Assembly (NCBI GenBank): GCA_903823545.1
Contig: CAIJTL010000018.1
Location: forward strand, 1 to 10,372
Direction: 5' to 3'
DNA from: an uncultured Planctomycetaceae bacterium
GTDB taxonomy: Bacteria; Planctomycetota; Planctomycetia; Planctomycetales; Planctomycetaceae
DNA length: 10,372 bases
In this document: piece after piece, positions 1 to 5,579 of the stretch
Numbering within the stretch: the first letter of the stretch is position 1
Layout: each line of letters opens with the position of its first letter
Translations under genes and position numbers: made by a program
Notes under the pieces: generated by a model
The model's input: the letters and a program-made list of their open reading frames with translations, nothing else
Told to the model about the DNA's origin: nothing
Databases searched by the model: none

Positions 1-459
1 ACGCTATTGTTGGTAAACCAGTCAGGAACAAATTCAGTTGGAAGCCGTCGTCAAGAATTGGTTCAGGCGATCGATATTCTGCCAACACTCTTAGATTGGT
101 TTAACCTCGGCTCAAAACAGATTGATGAGGTCGTTGCTGGCAAACATGACGCGAGAAGTCTGCTGCCGTTAGTTCTCAACGAACAATTCGTTGGCCGTAA
201 TGCGGTCTTTCTTCGCGACGACGAAGGTCATGCCGCGATGCGGACTCGTGATTTTTTATTGGTCGAGCGAGACTTCGCAGAATTGCTTAACTCTGCTCGC
301 AGCATTGAGGATCACGACAGCGAGCGAACTGACGCGACTGGTTTTTCTTGCCAGTTGTTCCTCAAACCGGAAGACGTTTGGGAAGTCAACGACGTCGCAG
401 ATCAGAATCCGGAACAGGTCGCGAACATGCGAGGATCGATTCGCAGGCGATTTCAATAG
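1..459 (+). CDS. Sulfatase family protein, C-terminal end (partial)
   Basis: This is the last 152 codons of a gene that starts left of the window; the frame is open from base 1 to the TAG at 457-459. The visible part carries hallmarks of a sulfatase C-terminus: a DILPTLLD segment (the 'DixPTll' signature of type I sulfatases, from the alkaline phosphatase superfamily), then a 'DARSLLPLV' stretch where sulfatases usually have G-x-S-L-x-P-L, and a late 'AMRTRDFLLVERD' strand resembling the R-T-x-x-y-k-y strand that follows the active-site domain. The closing 'LFLKPEDVWEVNDVADQNPEQVANM' matches the common sulfatase ending in which Y-D-L-xx-D-P-x-E-x-x-N-L is seen. Family members hydrolyse sulfate esters, often on polysaccharides, and are exported. 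The catalytic Cys/Ser and formylglycine motif lie outside the window, so activity and substrate cannot be judged. It is separated from the next gene by 222 bp and probably belongs to another transcription unit. Confidence 0.82.
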   Translation, partial: TLLLVNQSGTNSVGSRRQELVQAIDILPTLLDWFNLGSKQIDEVVAGKHDARSLLPLVLNEQFVGRNAVFLRDDEGHAAMRTRDFLLVERDFAELLNSARSIEDHDSERTDATGFSCQLFLKPEDVWEVNDVADQNPEQVANMRGSIRRRFQ

Positions 460-681
460 TCGATTTTCGCGATGAGCGGACAACACTGGCTCGACTTTCG
501 GAGCACCGCTAGAGTTCTGCCAGCCACTCGTCGGCCATGCGATTCGCATTAAACAAACCCTGAACTGGAATTGTTTCGGGCGAACGTGTGCGAGATATGT
601 CAGCGAGAAGATCGAGACGAAATTACTCGCTGACGCCTCGTGCGAATTTGAAATGATTTCACTTCCAATTGGGATGACTCA
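460..681 (+). other. Intergenic leader between sulfatase and MoxR genes
   Basis: No credible gene is visible in these 222 bases. The stretch probably holds the end of the sulfatase transcript and the promoter of the MoxR cluster. I see no convincing -35/-10 pair: TTGTTT at 571-576 and TATGTC at 596-601 are 19 bp apart and are too weak to call. The one clear structural element is the inverted repeat at 599-634, listed separately. Confidence 0.5.
599..634 (+). promoter_or_regulatory. Inverted repeat in the leader of the MoxR gene
   Basis: GTCAGCGAG at 599-607 is the exact reverse complement of CTCGCTGAC at 626-634, with an 18-base loop. A further CGAG (591-594) can pair with CTCG (637-640) outside it, after a small internal loop, so the transcript could form a long stem about 40 bases before the MoxR start. 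No T-tract follows, so it does not look like a simple Rho-independent terminator of the sulfatase gene. It could be an operator, a leader structure or an mRNA-stabilising hairpin; the role is inference. Confidence 0.45.
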
Positions 682-1740
682 ATGACTGATGACCTGAAAG
701 CGGCTGAGAAGGTACCGGACTCGATTGGCAAGCTCAGCAAAGCGTATCGCGAAATTCGCGAGCAAATGTCACAGGTCATCGTGGGGCAGTCGGATGTGAT
801 CGACCAGTTGCTCATTGCGATGTTTTGTCGTGGACACTGCTTGCTCGAAGGTGTGCCAGGACTCGCCAAAACGTTGATGATCAGCACATTGGCACGCTGC
901 CTGTCGATGTCGTTCGCAAGAATTCAATTCACTCCTGACCTGATGCCCGCAGACATCACCGGCACGGAGGTCTTGCAGGAAAACAAGTCGACCGGCGTGC
1001 GAGAATTTCGATTCATCACCGGCCCGCTGTTTCACAACGTCATCCTGGCAGACGAAATCAACCGCACACCTCCGAAGACTCAAGCGGCGTTGCTCGAAGC
1101 GATGCAGGAACGACAAGTGACCGTTGGCCAAACGCGACACATCCTGGCCGATCCCTTTTTCGTGCTCGCCACGCAGAATCCGATCGAGCAAGAAGGAACG
1201 TACGCGCTCCCAGAAGCTCAGCAAGACCGCTTCATGTTCAAAGTCCACGTCGGCTATCCAAGCTTCGCCGAGGAAAAGCAGATTGCGAAACAAACTACGA
1301 GTTTGCACAACGACACGATCAAGGCAGTCCTTTCGGACGATGAGATCGTCGAACTGCAACGCATCGTGCGACAGGTTCCAGTCACTGATCATGTTGTCGA
1401 ATACGCACTCGCGTTGACTCGTCAAACCCGTGTGCGACAAGACGGAACGCCCGACTTCATCAACGAATGGCTGAGCTGGGGTGCTGGTCCGCGAGCTGTG
1501 CAATACTTGCTCCTCGGCGGCAAAGCCCGAGCGTTGCTACAAGGCCGCATGCACGTCAGCACCGACGACATCCAAGCAATGGCCAAGCCGGTCCTCCGCC
1601 ACCGCATCGTCCTCAACTTCGCCGCCGAATCCGAAGGAATCACCCCCGACCGCGTCATCGACCGCCTGATTGAAGGAACTCCCGCAAAGGAAGGCGAACT
1701 CAGCCGCGATCCGCGATTCCAGAAAATTTTCGCGGCATGA
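682..1740 (+). CDS. MoxR family AAA+ ATPase
   Basis: The 352-residue product is a full-length MoxR/AAA_3 ATPase, a cytoplasmic chaperone-like P-loop enzyme thought to remodel or activate vWA-domain partners. Visible motifs in order are Walker A GVPGLAKT (57-64), the family-typical '[13 protein letters not shown]' (82-94), Walker B ILADEINR (121-128), sensor 1 around [18 protein letters not shown] (163-180) with the following arginine-containing QDRF (181-184), and sensor 2 GAGPRA (267-272). The C-terminal lid runs to the end, and the length is normal for the family. The ATG at 682 is chosen because it gives the usual 30-40 residue lead before 'VIVGQ'; the ribosome binding site is weak (GGGA about 10 bases upstream). 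It heads a same-strand cluster with DUF58 (3859) and a BatA-like vWA protein (5580), its expected partners. It is unusual that two foreign-looking genes and a membrane protein separate it from the DUF58 gene, which is often the immediate neighbour. Family identification is very secure; the exact client proteins are inferred from context. Confidence 0.96.
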   Translation: MTDDLKAAEKVPDSIGKLSKAYREIREQMSQVIVGQSDVIDQLLIAMFCRGHCLLEGVPGLAKTLMISTLARCLSMSFARIQFTPDLMPADITGTEVLQENKSTGVREFRFITGPLFHNVILADEINRTPPKTQAALLEAMQERQVTVGQTRHILADPFFVLATQNPIEQEGTYALPEAQQDRFMFKVHVGYPSFAEEKQIAKQTTSLHNDTIKAVLSDDEIVELQRIVRQVPVTDHVVEYALALTRQTRVRQDGTPDFINEWLSWGAGPRAVQYLLLGGKARALLQGRMHVSTDDIQAMAKPVLRHRIVLNFAAESEGITPDRVIDRLIEGTPAKEGELSRDPRFQKIFAA

Positions 1741-1770
1741 GACCGGATTCGTAGTCCACCTCCAGTTGTT

Positions 1771-1776
1771 AAGGAG
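1771..1776 (+). promoter_or_regulatory. Strong ribosome binding site of the zeta-like gene
   Basis: AAGGAG lies 7 bases before the ATG at 1784. It is the best Shine-Dalgarno match in the window, most neighbouring genes having weak or absent ones, and it fixes the start codon of the zeta-like gene. Confidence 0.75.
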
Positions 1777-1783
1777 TTGAACC

Positions 1784-2362
1784 ATGCCGCAAGTCGTTGT
1801 CATCGCAGGTCCGAATGGAGCCGGCAAAACAACAGTTTCCAAGACGCTATTGTCCGACATTCTGCATTCAAAGGCGTTCGTGAATGCAGATGCGATCGCA
1901 CAAGGTTTGAATGGCCTTGCCCCTGAGACTCAGGCGCTTCAGGCCGGACGTTTGATGCTCAAACAATTGGATGAGTTCGCTGAAGCAGAAGAGGACTTCG
2001 CGTTTGAAACAACTCTGTCGGGCCGAACCTACGCCACTTGGCTGCGTGGTCTTCGTGAAAAAGGTTATTGTGTTTTCTTGTTCTACTCGTGGCTTAACTG
2101 TGCCGATCTCGCAGTTGAGAGGGTCCGTATTCGCGTTCAAACGGGAGGCCATTCAATCCCGGAGCCAACCATTCGATCGCGGTACGTTCGCAGTTGGGAG
2201 AACTTCTTGCGGCTGTACCAACCGATTGCCGATGAATGGCGCGTCGTGGATAATTCGCGTGACAGCGGATATCAACTCATCGCGACGGGGAATCAAATGA
2301 ACGTCGCAACGGTTTTGAATCAGGAAACATGGGCACGTTTTTGCCAAGGACCACATTCATGA
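1784..2362 (+). CDS. Zeta-toxin-like P-loop kinase (COG4185-type)
   Basis: This 192-residue protein is a single P-loop kinase domain of the zeta-toxin / COG4185 family. Visible motifs are Walker A GPNGAGKTT (9-17), 'FVNADAIA' (32-39) with D36 where zeta kinases have the catalytic aspartate, 'FAFETTLSG' (72-80), 'GYCVFLFYSWL' (94-104), the arginine-bearing 'VERVRIRVQTGGHSIPE' (111-127), 'RSRYVRSWENFLRLY' (131-145) and 'VVDNS' (154-158). True zeta toxins phosphorylate UDP-N-acetylglucosamine and poison peptidoglycan synthesis. The substrate of the shorter chromosomal relatives is not settled, so toxicity is inference. It begins 43 bases after MoxR with a strong AAGGAG site, and its TGA overlaps the ATG of a 75-residue gene (ATGA). 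The order kinase first, small partner second is the reverse of the classical epsilon-zeta operon. No membrane segment or signal peptide is seen. All key motifs look intact. A housekeeping small-molecule kinase is the main alternative. Confidence 0.87.
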   Translation: MPQVVVIAGPNGAGKTTVSKTLLSDILHSKAFVNADAIAQGLNGLAPETQALQAGRLMLKQLDEFAEAEEDFAFETTLSGRTYATWLRGLREKGYCVFLFYSWLNCADLAVERVRIRVQTGGHSIPEPTIRSRYVRSWENFLRLYQPIADEWRVVDNSRDSGYQLIATGNQMNVATVLNQETWARFCQGPHS

Positions 2363-2586
2363 TCCAACCCATCCAACGTACCGAACCGAAGCCGCTCGAC
2401 ATGTCCGACGCTGAGTTTGAGCGAATATGTCAACGCGCTGCCCGCGAGGCAGTGGTTCGCAACGCCAAACTCGGCTTTCCAGCGGTCAGTTGTGAAAACG
2501 GCCAAATTGTTTTCTCGCCGCCCGAACGAGTGCTCGCGGAGTACGCAGCAGAAGTGGCTCACGCGAACGTCATCGCAACGAACTGA
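2359..2586 (+). CDS. Small partner of the zeta-like kinase, putative antitoxin
   Basis: A 75-residue protein starting at the ATG that overlaps the kinase stop codon (ATGA, 4 bases). A start 30 bases further upstream, at 2329, is possible but would overlap the kinase more deeply and add an atypical lead. After a proline-rich start the sequence reads 'DAEFERICQRAAREAVVRNAKLGFPAV' (about residues 16-42), likely helical, then 'SCENGQIVFSPPERVLAEY' (43-61), likely a short beta hairpin and tail. From memory this resembles small proteins often encoded just after COG4185 kinases, with an 'R-x-A-x-R-E-A-x-x-R-x-x-x-L-G' helix followed by 'x-x-x-G-K-x-x-x-x-x-P-P-E'. Translational coupling and position suggest an antitoxin or regulatory subunit. 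It has no visible DNA-binding domain of a known class and no signal peptide. Coding status is well supported by the overlap and the resemblance; the antitoxin role is inference. Confidence 0.72.
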   Translation: MIQPIQRTEPKPLDMSDAEFERICQRAAREAVVRNAKLGFPAVSCENGQIVFSPPERVLAEYAAEVAHANVIATN

Positions 2587-2596
2587 TTGGTCTCGA

Positions 2597-2610
2597 AGTC
2601 ACCGGTGACT
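2597..2610. promoter_or_regulatory. 14-bp perfect palindrome before the membrane protein gene
   Basis: AGTCACCGGTGACT is its own reverse complement. It fills half of the 28-base gap between the small partner gene and the next start codon at 2615; its GGTGA half also lies at ribosome-binding distance (6 bases) from that ATG. No T-tract follows. It could be an operator for a dimeric repressor, a weak hairpin, or chance. Confidence 0.4.
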
Positions 2611-2614
2611 GATC

Positions 2615-3862
2615 ATGAGCGACGACGCGTTACTTTCCGCGAGTGACAAGCAACCGCTCAAAGAACTGCCGATTCTGGAAGACTCGGATGCTCGCAAAGT
2701 CATCCTGCTCTCGCAGCGAGGCGGATTGAAACTGGGCCTCGGTTGCGCAGTGAGCCTGTTCATTCCGGCGGGTGTTCTTTGCCTGCCACTGATCGTTCCG
2801 AATGGCCGAGTTCATGTGCCGTGGCTGTGGGGCGGCTTTTTGTTGCTGGCAATTGTGGGGCCGGTTTGGGTGATCTGGCGGTCGCGCACGTTGCTCGACA
2901 CGGAACATTTGCTGATTCTTGAGCATGACCGGATCACATTGCGAACGCGGTCATTTCATCAAGCGACTCATGAATTGGTTGACGTCAACGACGAGACGGT
3001 TGGTATTGGGTCGGGCAGCGGATTGACGACGGATGAGTCGGTTCTGAAGGAAAGCAGCAAATCGACGACGATTGTGATTTGGGGGCCGTCGGGAAGTTTG
3101 TCGCTCTTGGCGGAACCGTATGAGTTTCCCTGGTTGCGGAAACAGATTCACGCTTGGCTGCAAAACCAAGCCGTGACGAATGCAGACGAGATGAACCGGC
3201 GAGAACAGGACTCGCCCCAGCTTCGCTCAGCGGACATCGTCGAGATCGAGCAATTGCGTGTGCCGCTGAGCGAGTCGCCCACTCGCCACCTGAAAACGGG
3301 CATCAGCAACTCCCCGCCCGAAGGTTTGATCCCCGTCTCCGAAGACAGTGAATCCGACCTTCTCATTCGCAGGGCCGCCGGCGGCCCTGCCGTTGTGTCG
3401 TTTGGCTGGAATTCGATTGGCATGTCTCTCTTCATGGTCGCGTTCAGTTTGTTTTGGTTTTTCGTGGTGCCCGATATGGGGTGGGGACCGTTCGTGATCT
3501 GCGGCGCGTGTTGGTTGCTGACGGTTGTCGTTCTGTGTGTTTGGATTCGACGGTTGTTTGAAACGGTTGATCTTGAGCTTTCACAGGGATGCCTGACCGT
3601 GAAACGAACGATCTTCGGGTTGCGTCGCATCCAGCCAATCAAGCTCGGATCGACACCGACCGTTCAACTGGTGGTCACTCAGTGGAGCGGATCAACACCG
3701 CAACCAACTTTGTGCGTGAAAGGCTCGGACGATGAGGCTCGATTCGGTACGATGCTCAGCGACAACGAGAAACGTTGGCTGGTGATGCGGCTGCGAGCGT
3801 TTCTAAAACTTGATCCGCGAGCGAACATCTTCGCTGAACCGGAAGGGCAGGCTGACTCTTGA
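2615..3862 (+). CDS. Duplicated membrane protein with two PH-like cytosolic domains
   Basis: I do not recognise a named family for this 415-residue protein. It reads as two copies of one module: a pair of hydrophobic helices followed by a soluble beta-rich domain. Copy 1 has helices at about 39-61 and 70-88, then '[20 protein letters not shown]' (93-112) and ends in '[13 protein letters not shown]' (171-183). Copy 2 has helices at about 266-286 and 291-311, then '[19 protein letters not shown]' (314-332) and ends in '[13 protein letters not shown]' (386-398). The layout of two helices then a small beta domain recalls bacterial PH-like membrane proteins, but this is a shape argument only. A hydrophilic, probably disordered linker (about 187-255) joins the copies and contains a 22-base DNA palindrome. 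No signal peptide is obvious. The gene starts 28 bases after the putative antitoxin and overlaps the DUF58 gene by 4 bases, so it is likely translated with it and may be a membrane partner of the MoxR/DUF58 pair. Confidence 0.88.
   Translation: MSDDALLSASDKQPLKELPILEDSDARKVILLSQRGGLKLGLGCAVSLFIPAGVLCLPLIVPNGRVHVPWLWGGFLLLAIVGPVWVIWRSRTLLDTEHLLILEHDRITLRTRSFHQATHELVDVNDETVGIGSGSGLTTDESVLKESSKSTTIVIWGPSGSLSLLAEPYEFPWLRKQIHAWLQNQAVTNADEMNRREQDSPQLRSADIVEIEQLRVPLSESPTRHLKTGISNSPPEGLIPVSEDSESDLLIRRAAGGPAVVSFGWNSIGMSLFMVAFSLFWFFVVPDMGWGPFVICGACWLLTVVVLCVWIRRLFETVDLELSQGCLTVKRTIFGLRRIQPIKLGSTPTVQLVVTQWSGSTPQPTLCVKGSDDEARFGTMLSDNEKRWLVMRLRAFLKLDPRANIFAEPEGQADS
3369..3390. repeat. 22-bp perfect GC-rich palindrome inside a coding region
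   Basis: GCAGGGCCGCC at 3369-3379 is followed directly by its exact reverse complement, giving a perfect 22-base palindrome made almost only of G and C. It encodes RAAGGPA-type residues (about 253-259) at the end of the hydrophilic linker of the duplicated membrane protein, just before its third helix. It may be a dispersed palindromic repeat that inserted into a tolerant linker. Confidence 0.6.
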
Positions 3863-4758
3863 AGACAACTCACAAACATTTGAAGCCTGAAGTCATCGCT
3901 CGTGTTGCGCGGCTGGAGATCAAAGCGCGTCAGATCGTTGAAGGCTTTTTGTCGGGCGGACATCGAAGTCCGTACTTCGGGCAGTCCGTCGAGTTCGTGC
4001 AGCATCGCGAGTACGTTCCCGGCGACGATGTGCGGCGGATCGACTGGAAGGTTTGGTCGAAGACCGACAAGGTTTACGTGAAGCTGTACGAGGAAGACAC
4101 GAATCTGCGGACGACGTTGATTGTGGACCTAAGCGAATCGATGAAGTTCGGCAGCGGAGCCACGACAAAATACGATTACGGCTGCACGATTGCGGCGACG
4201 TTGGCGTACTTACTGCTGCGACAGCAAGACTCCGTCGGGCTGGTCGCGTTTGATGAGTCGATCCGGACGAAGGTTCCGCCGCACAGCAAGCACACACACC
4301 TCAACGACATCCTCGCCGCCCTTGAAGCCGAAGAACCGCAACAGAAGACCGACATGTTCGACGTCCTGCGGCATGTCGCTGAAGAGCAAGGCCGTCGAGG
4401 GATGATCGTGCTCGTTTCCGATTTGCTCGCGCCACGTCCTGGGTTATTCAAGGGCTTAAAACTCCTAAGGCATCGAGGCCACGACGTGCTGGTCTTTCAT
4501 GTCCTTGATGACGAAGAGCTTGATTTCAATTTCGCCGGCACCACGAAATTCGAAGGGATGGAGGAACTCGGTGACGTTCTCTGCGATCCACGTTCTCTGC
4601 GAGAGGGATACTTGGCCGCCATGCAGGCATACCTCGACGAACTCCGCCGTTTTTGTGCCCAACAAGTCATCGACTACCGCACGATTCGAACCAGCGAACA
4701 TATCGACGCCGTCTTGTTGCACTACATGAATCACCGGCTGGGAATGGTGCGGAATTGA
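3859..4758 (+). CDS. DUF58 domain protein with vWA-like fold
   Basis: A 299-residue soluble DUF58 protein of the type usually encoded beside MoxR ATPases. The DUF58 signature is clear: '[20 protein letters not shown]' (49-68) followed by 'VKLYEEDTN' (74-82). A vWA-like core follows, with a MIDAS motif DLSES (D90, S92, S94), the strand 'VGLVAFDE' (126-133) and 'IVLVSDLL' (183-190), whose aspartate fits the third metal-binding loop. The length is normal. The start is a TTG whose last two bases open the upstream TGA (TTGA overlap, 4 bases). It puts the lead '[25 protein letters not shown]' at the very N-terminus, as in relatives, and no better internal start exists without losing that region. 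The rare start plus overlap suggests translational coupling to the membrane protein. Role inferred from family and context: a metal-dependent partner of the MoxR ATPase at 682, acting on envelope or protein-complex assembly; no enzyme activity is known to me. Identification is very secure. Confidence 0.95.
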   Translation: MKTTHKHLKPEVIARVARLEIKARQIVEGFLSGGHRSPYFGQSVEFVQHREYVPGDDVRRIDWKVWSKTDKVYVKLYEEDTNLRTTLIVDLSESMKFGSGATTKYDYGCTIAATLAYLLLRQQDSVGLVAFDESIRTKVPPHSKHTHLNDILAALEAEEPQQKTDMFDVLRHVAEEQGRRGMIVLVSDLLAPRPGLFKGLKLLRHRGHDVLVFHVLDDEELDFNFAGTTKFEGMEELGDVLCDPRSLREGYLAAMQAYLDELRRFCAQQVIDYRTIRTSEHIDAVLLHYMNHRLGMVRN

Positions 4759-4979
4759 AGGCCGATCAAATACCAAAAGCATTTCGTCGACACTTAGTTG
4801 GTCGAGTTCAAGGAGACGTCACGCAAAGACTTTGCGATGTTCTTGGTGCGGGCGTTGACGGCTGCCACGCGAACCACTTTGATATCCGCCTTGTTGCGAC
4901 CGCGTACCTATCGCAGCGATCGACTTAATGTCGGTTCGATTCAATTTGAGTTGTTTTGCTTCAAATGGAGCCTGTTCAG
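4759..4979 (+). other. 221-bp gap within the MoxR/vWA cluster
   Basis: No recognisable gene. A short + frame from a TTG at 4798 runs to 4983 (61 codons), and part of the same stretch (about 4796-4910) is also open on the - strand for 36 codons; both have GC-rich third positions and neither has a ribosome binding site or a recognisable product. It may be a decayed gene or ordinary spacer. ATTTGA and TCAAAT (about 4944-4966) form a small inverted repeat with an 11-base loop just before the next gene. No convincing promoter is seen. Confidence 0.4.
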
Positions 4980-5468
4980 ATGACGGAATTGTTTGCCAGC
5001 CTTGGTGATTTGATTTTGGCCGTATGGAGCCTATTACGGGCCGTGGTGGGGCTTGCCCTCCCGTGGTTTCCGCTGGCGGTTTGGATCAGCTTCTGGCTTT
5101 GCGCGGTGAATTGGACCAAGCTGCGCGACGTATTGATCAACAAAGGTGGGCTGTTGGGCCTGTTCTTGATCGGAGCAGTTTGGGTTTTGATTTGGGGATC
5201 GGTCGCCCCCCCCGCAGATGGAAGCCATCACATTTTGGGACTGACGGTCAGCAATTTCGTCGGCAAGCTGGTCTATGTCACGGCGTTGTTCGTCATGATG
5301 TTTCTCTGCGGCAGCGTGCAGCTTTCTGGCTGCTGCCAACAGTGGTGCGTTGTCGAAATGCCTGACCCACACGCTCACGGCGGCCACGATGATCATGGGC
5401 ACGACGGTGATTCTCACGGACACAACGATAACCACGGCCATCCCGATCACGGACACGCGGCTCATTGA
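4980..5468 (+). CDS. Small membrane protein with histidine-rich C-terminal tail
   Basis: I do not recognise a named family. The 162-residue product has hydrophobic stretches at about 8-43 (one long or two short helices), 57-73 and 95-112, then a cysteine cluster GCCQQWC (117-123), and ends in a hydrophilic tail (131-162) in which 12 of 32 residues are histidine, with many Asp and Gly. Such HGH/HDDH tails bind Zn, Ni, Cu or Co in many metal transporters and chaperones, so metal binding is a reasonable inference. The ATG at 4980 is preferred because GGAG (4967-4970) lies 9 bases upstream; an in-frame ATG at 4965 would overlap that site. The gene follows DUF58 after a 221-base gap and is followed by a terminator-like hairpin. 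A run of eight C (5206-5213) sits in the coding sequence between the second and third hydrophobic stretches and is a slippage-prone spot, but the frame reads sensibly on both sides. Its position suggests an envelope component of the MoxR/vWA system. Confidence 0.84.
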   Translation: MTELFASLGDLILAVWSLLRAVVGLALPWFPLAVWISFWLCAVNWTKLRDVLINKGGLLGLFLIGAVWVLIWGSVAPPADGSHHILGLTVSNFVGKLVYVTALFVMMFLCGSVQLSGCCQQWCVVEMPDPHAHGGHDDHGHDGDSHGHNDNHGHPDHGHAAH

Positions 5469-5484
5469 CGGGAACAATGAGGCT

Positions 5485-5513
5485 AAGCGGGGACATGTCC
5501 CCGCTTTCTTTTT
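5485..5513 (+). terminator. Rho-independent terminator-like hairpin
   Basis: AAGCGGGGACA (5485-5495) is followed directly by its exact reverse complement (5496-5506), and then by TCTTTTT (5507-5513). As RNA it gives a 9-bp GC-rich stem with a CAUG tetraloop and a U-rich tail, a textbook intrinsic terminator located 16 bases after the stop of the histidine-rich protein gene. If active it splits the cluster, and the BatA-like gene would depend on readthrough or on a promoter in the short stretch 5514-5579. The perfect palindrome could also be a dispersed repeat. Confidence 0.72.
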
Positions 5514-5543
5514 GCTGCCGACGAAGTTCGCCACCGTTTCTCT

Positions 5544-5575
5544 CTTCGGATTTCGAACTTCGGCTTTCGAGTTTC
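5544..5575 (-). repeat. CTCGAA-type short repeat, intergenic copy
   Basis: Read on the - strand this stretch is a chain of near-identical units built on GAAACTCGAA and GTTCGAAATCCGAA, with CGAA recurring every 7-10 bases. The ten-base GAAACTCGAA also occurs at 7494-7503 in the BatA-like gene. It ends 4 bases before the ATG at 5580 and so takes up the whole space where a ribosome binding site would be expected. Confidence 0.55.
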
Positions 5576-5579
5576 ATCC

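Noticed and set aside
571..601. Possible sigma-70-like promoter (TTGTTT / TATGTC)
   Set aside because: The 19-bp spacer and poor -10 match make it no better than chance.
769..1503. Long open frame on the - strand (244 codons) opposite MoxR
   Set aside because: It lies wholly inside a gene with every MoxR motif intact; its translation shows no recognisable domain. It is a shadow of codon bias.
2329..2358. Upstream start for the small partner gene
   Set aside because: It would extend the overlap with the kinase to 34 bases; the ATGA overlap at 2359 is the typical coupled arrangement.
5347..5468. CAC/CAT-rich DNA as a possible tandem repeat or CRISPR-like array
   Set aside because: It is the coding sequence of the histidine-rich tail; units vary in length and there are no spacers or direct repeats.
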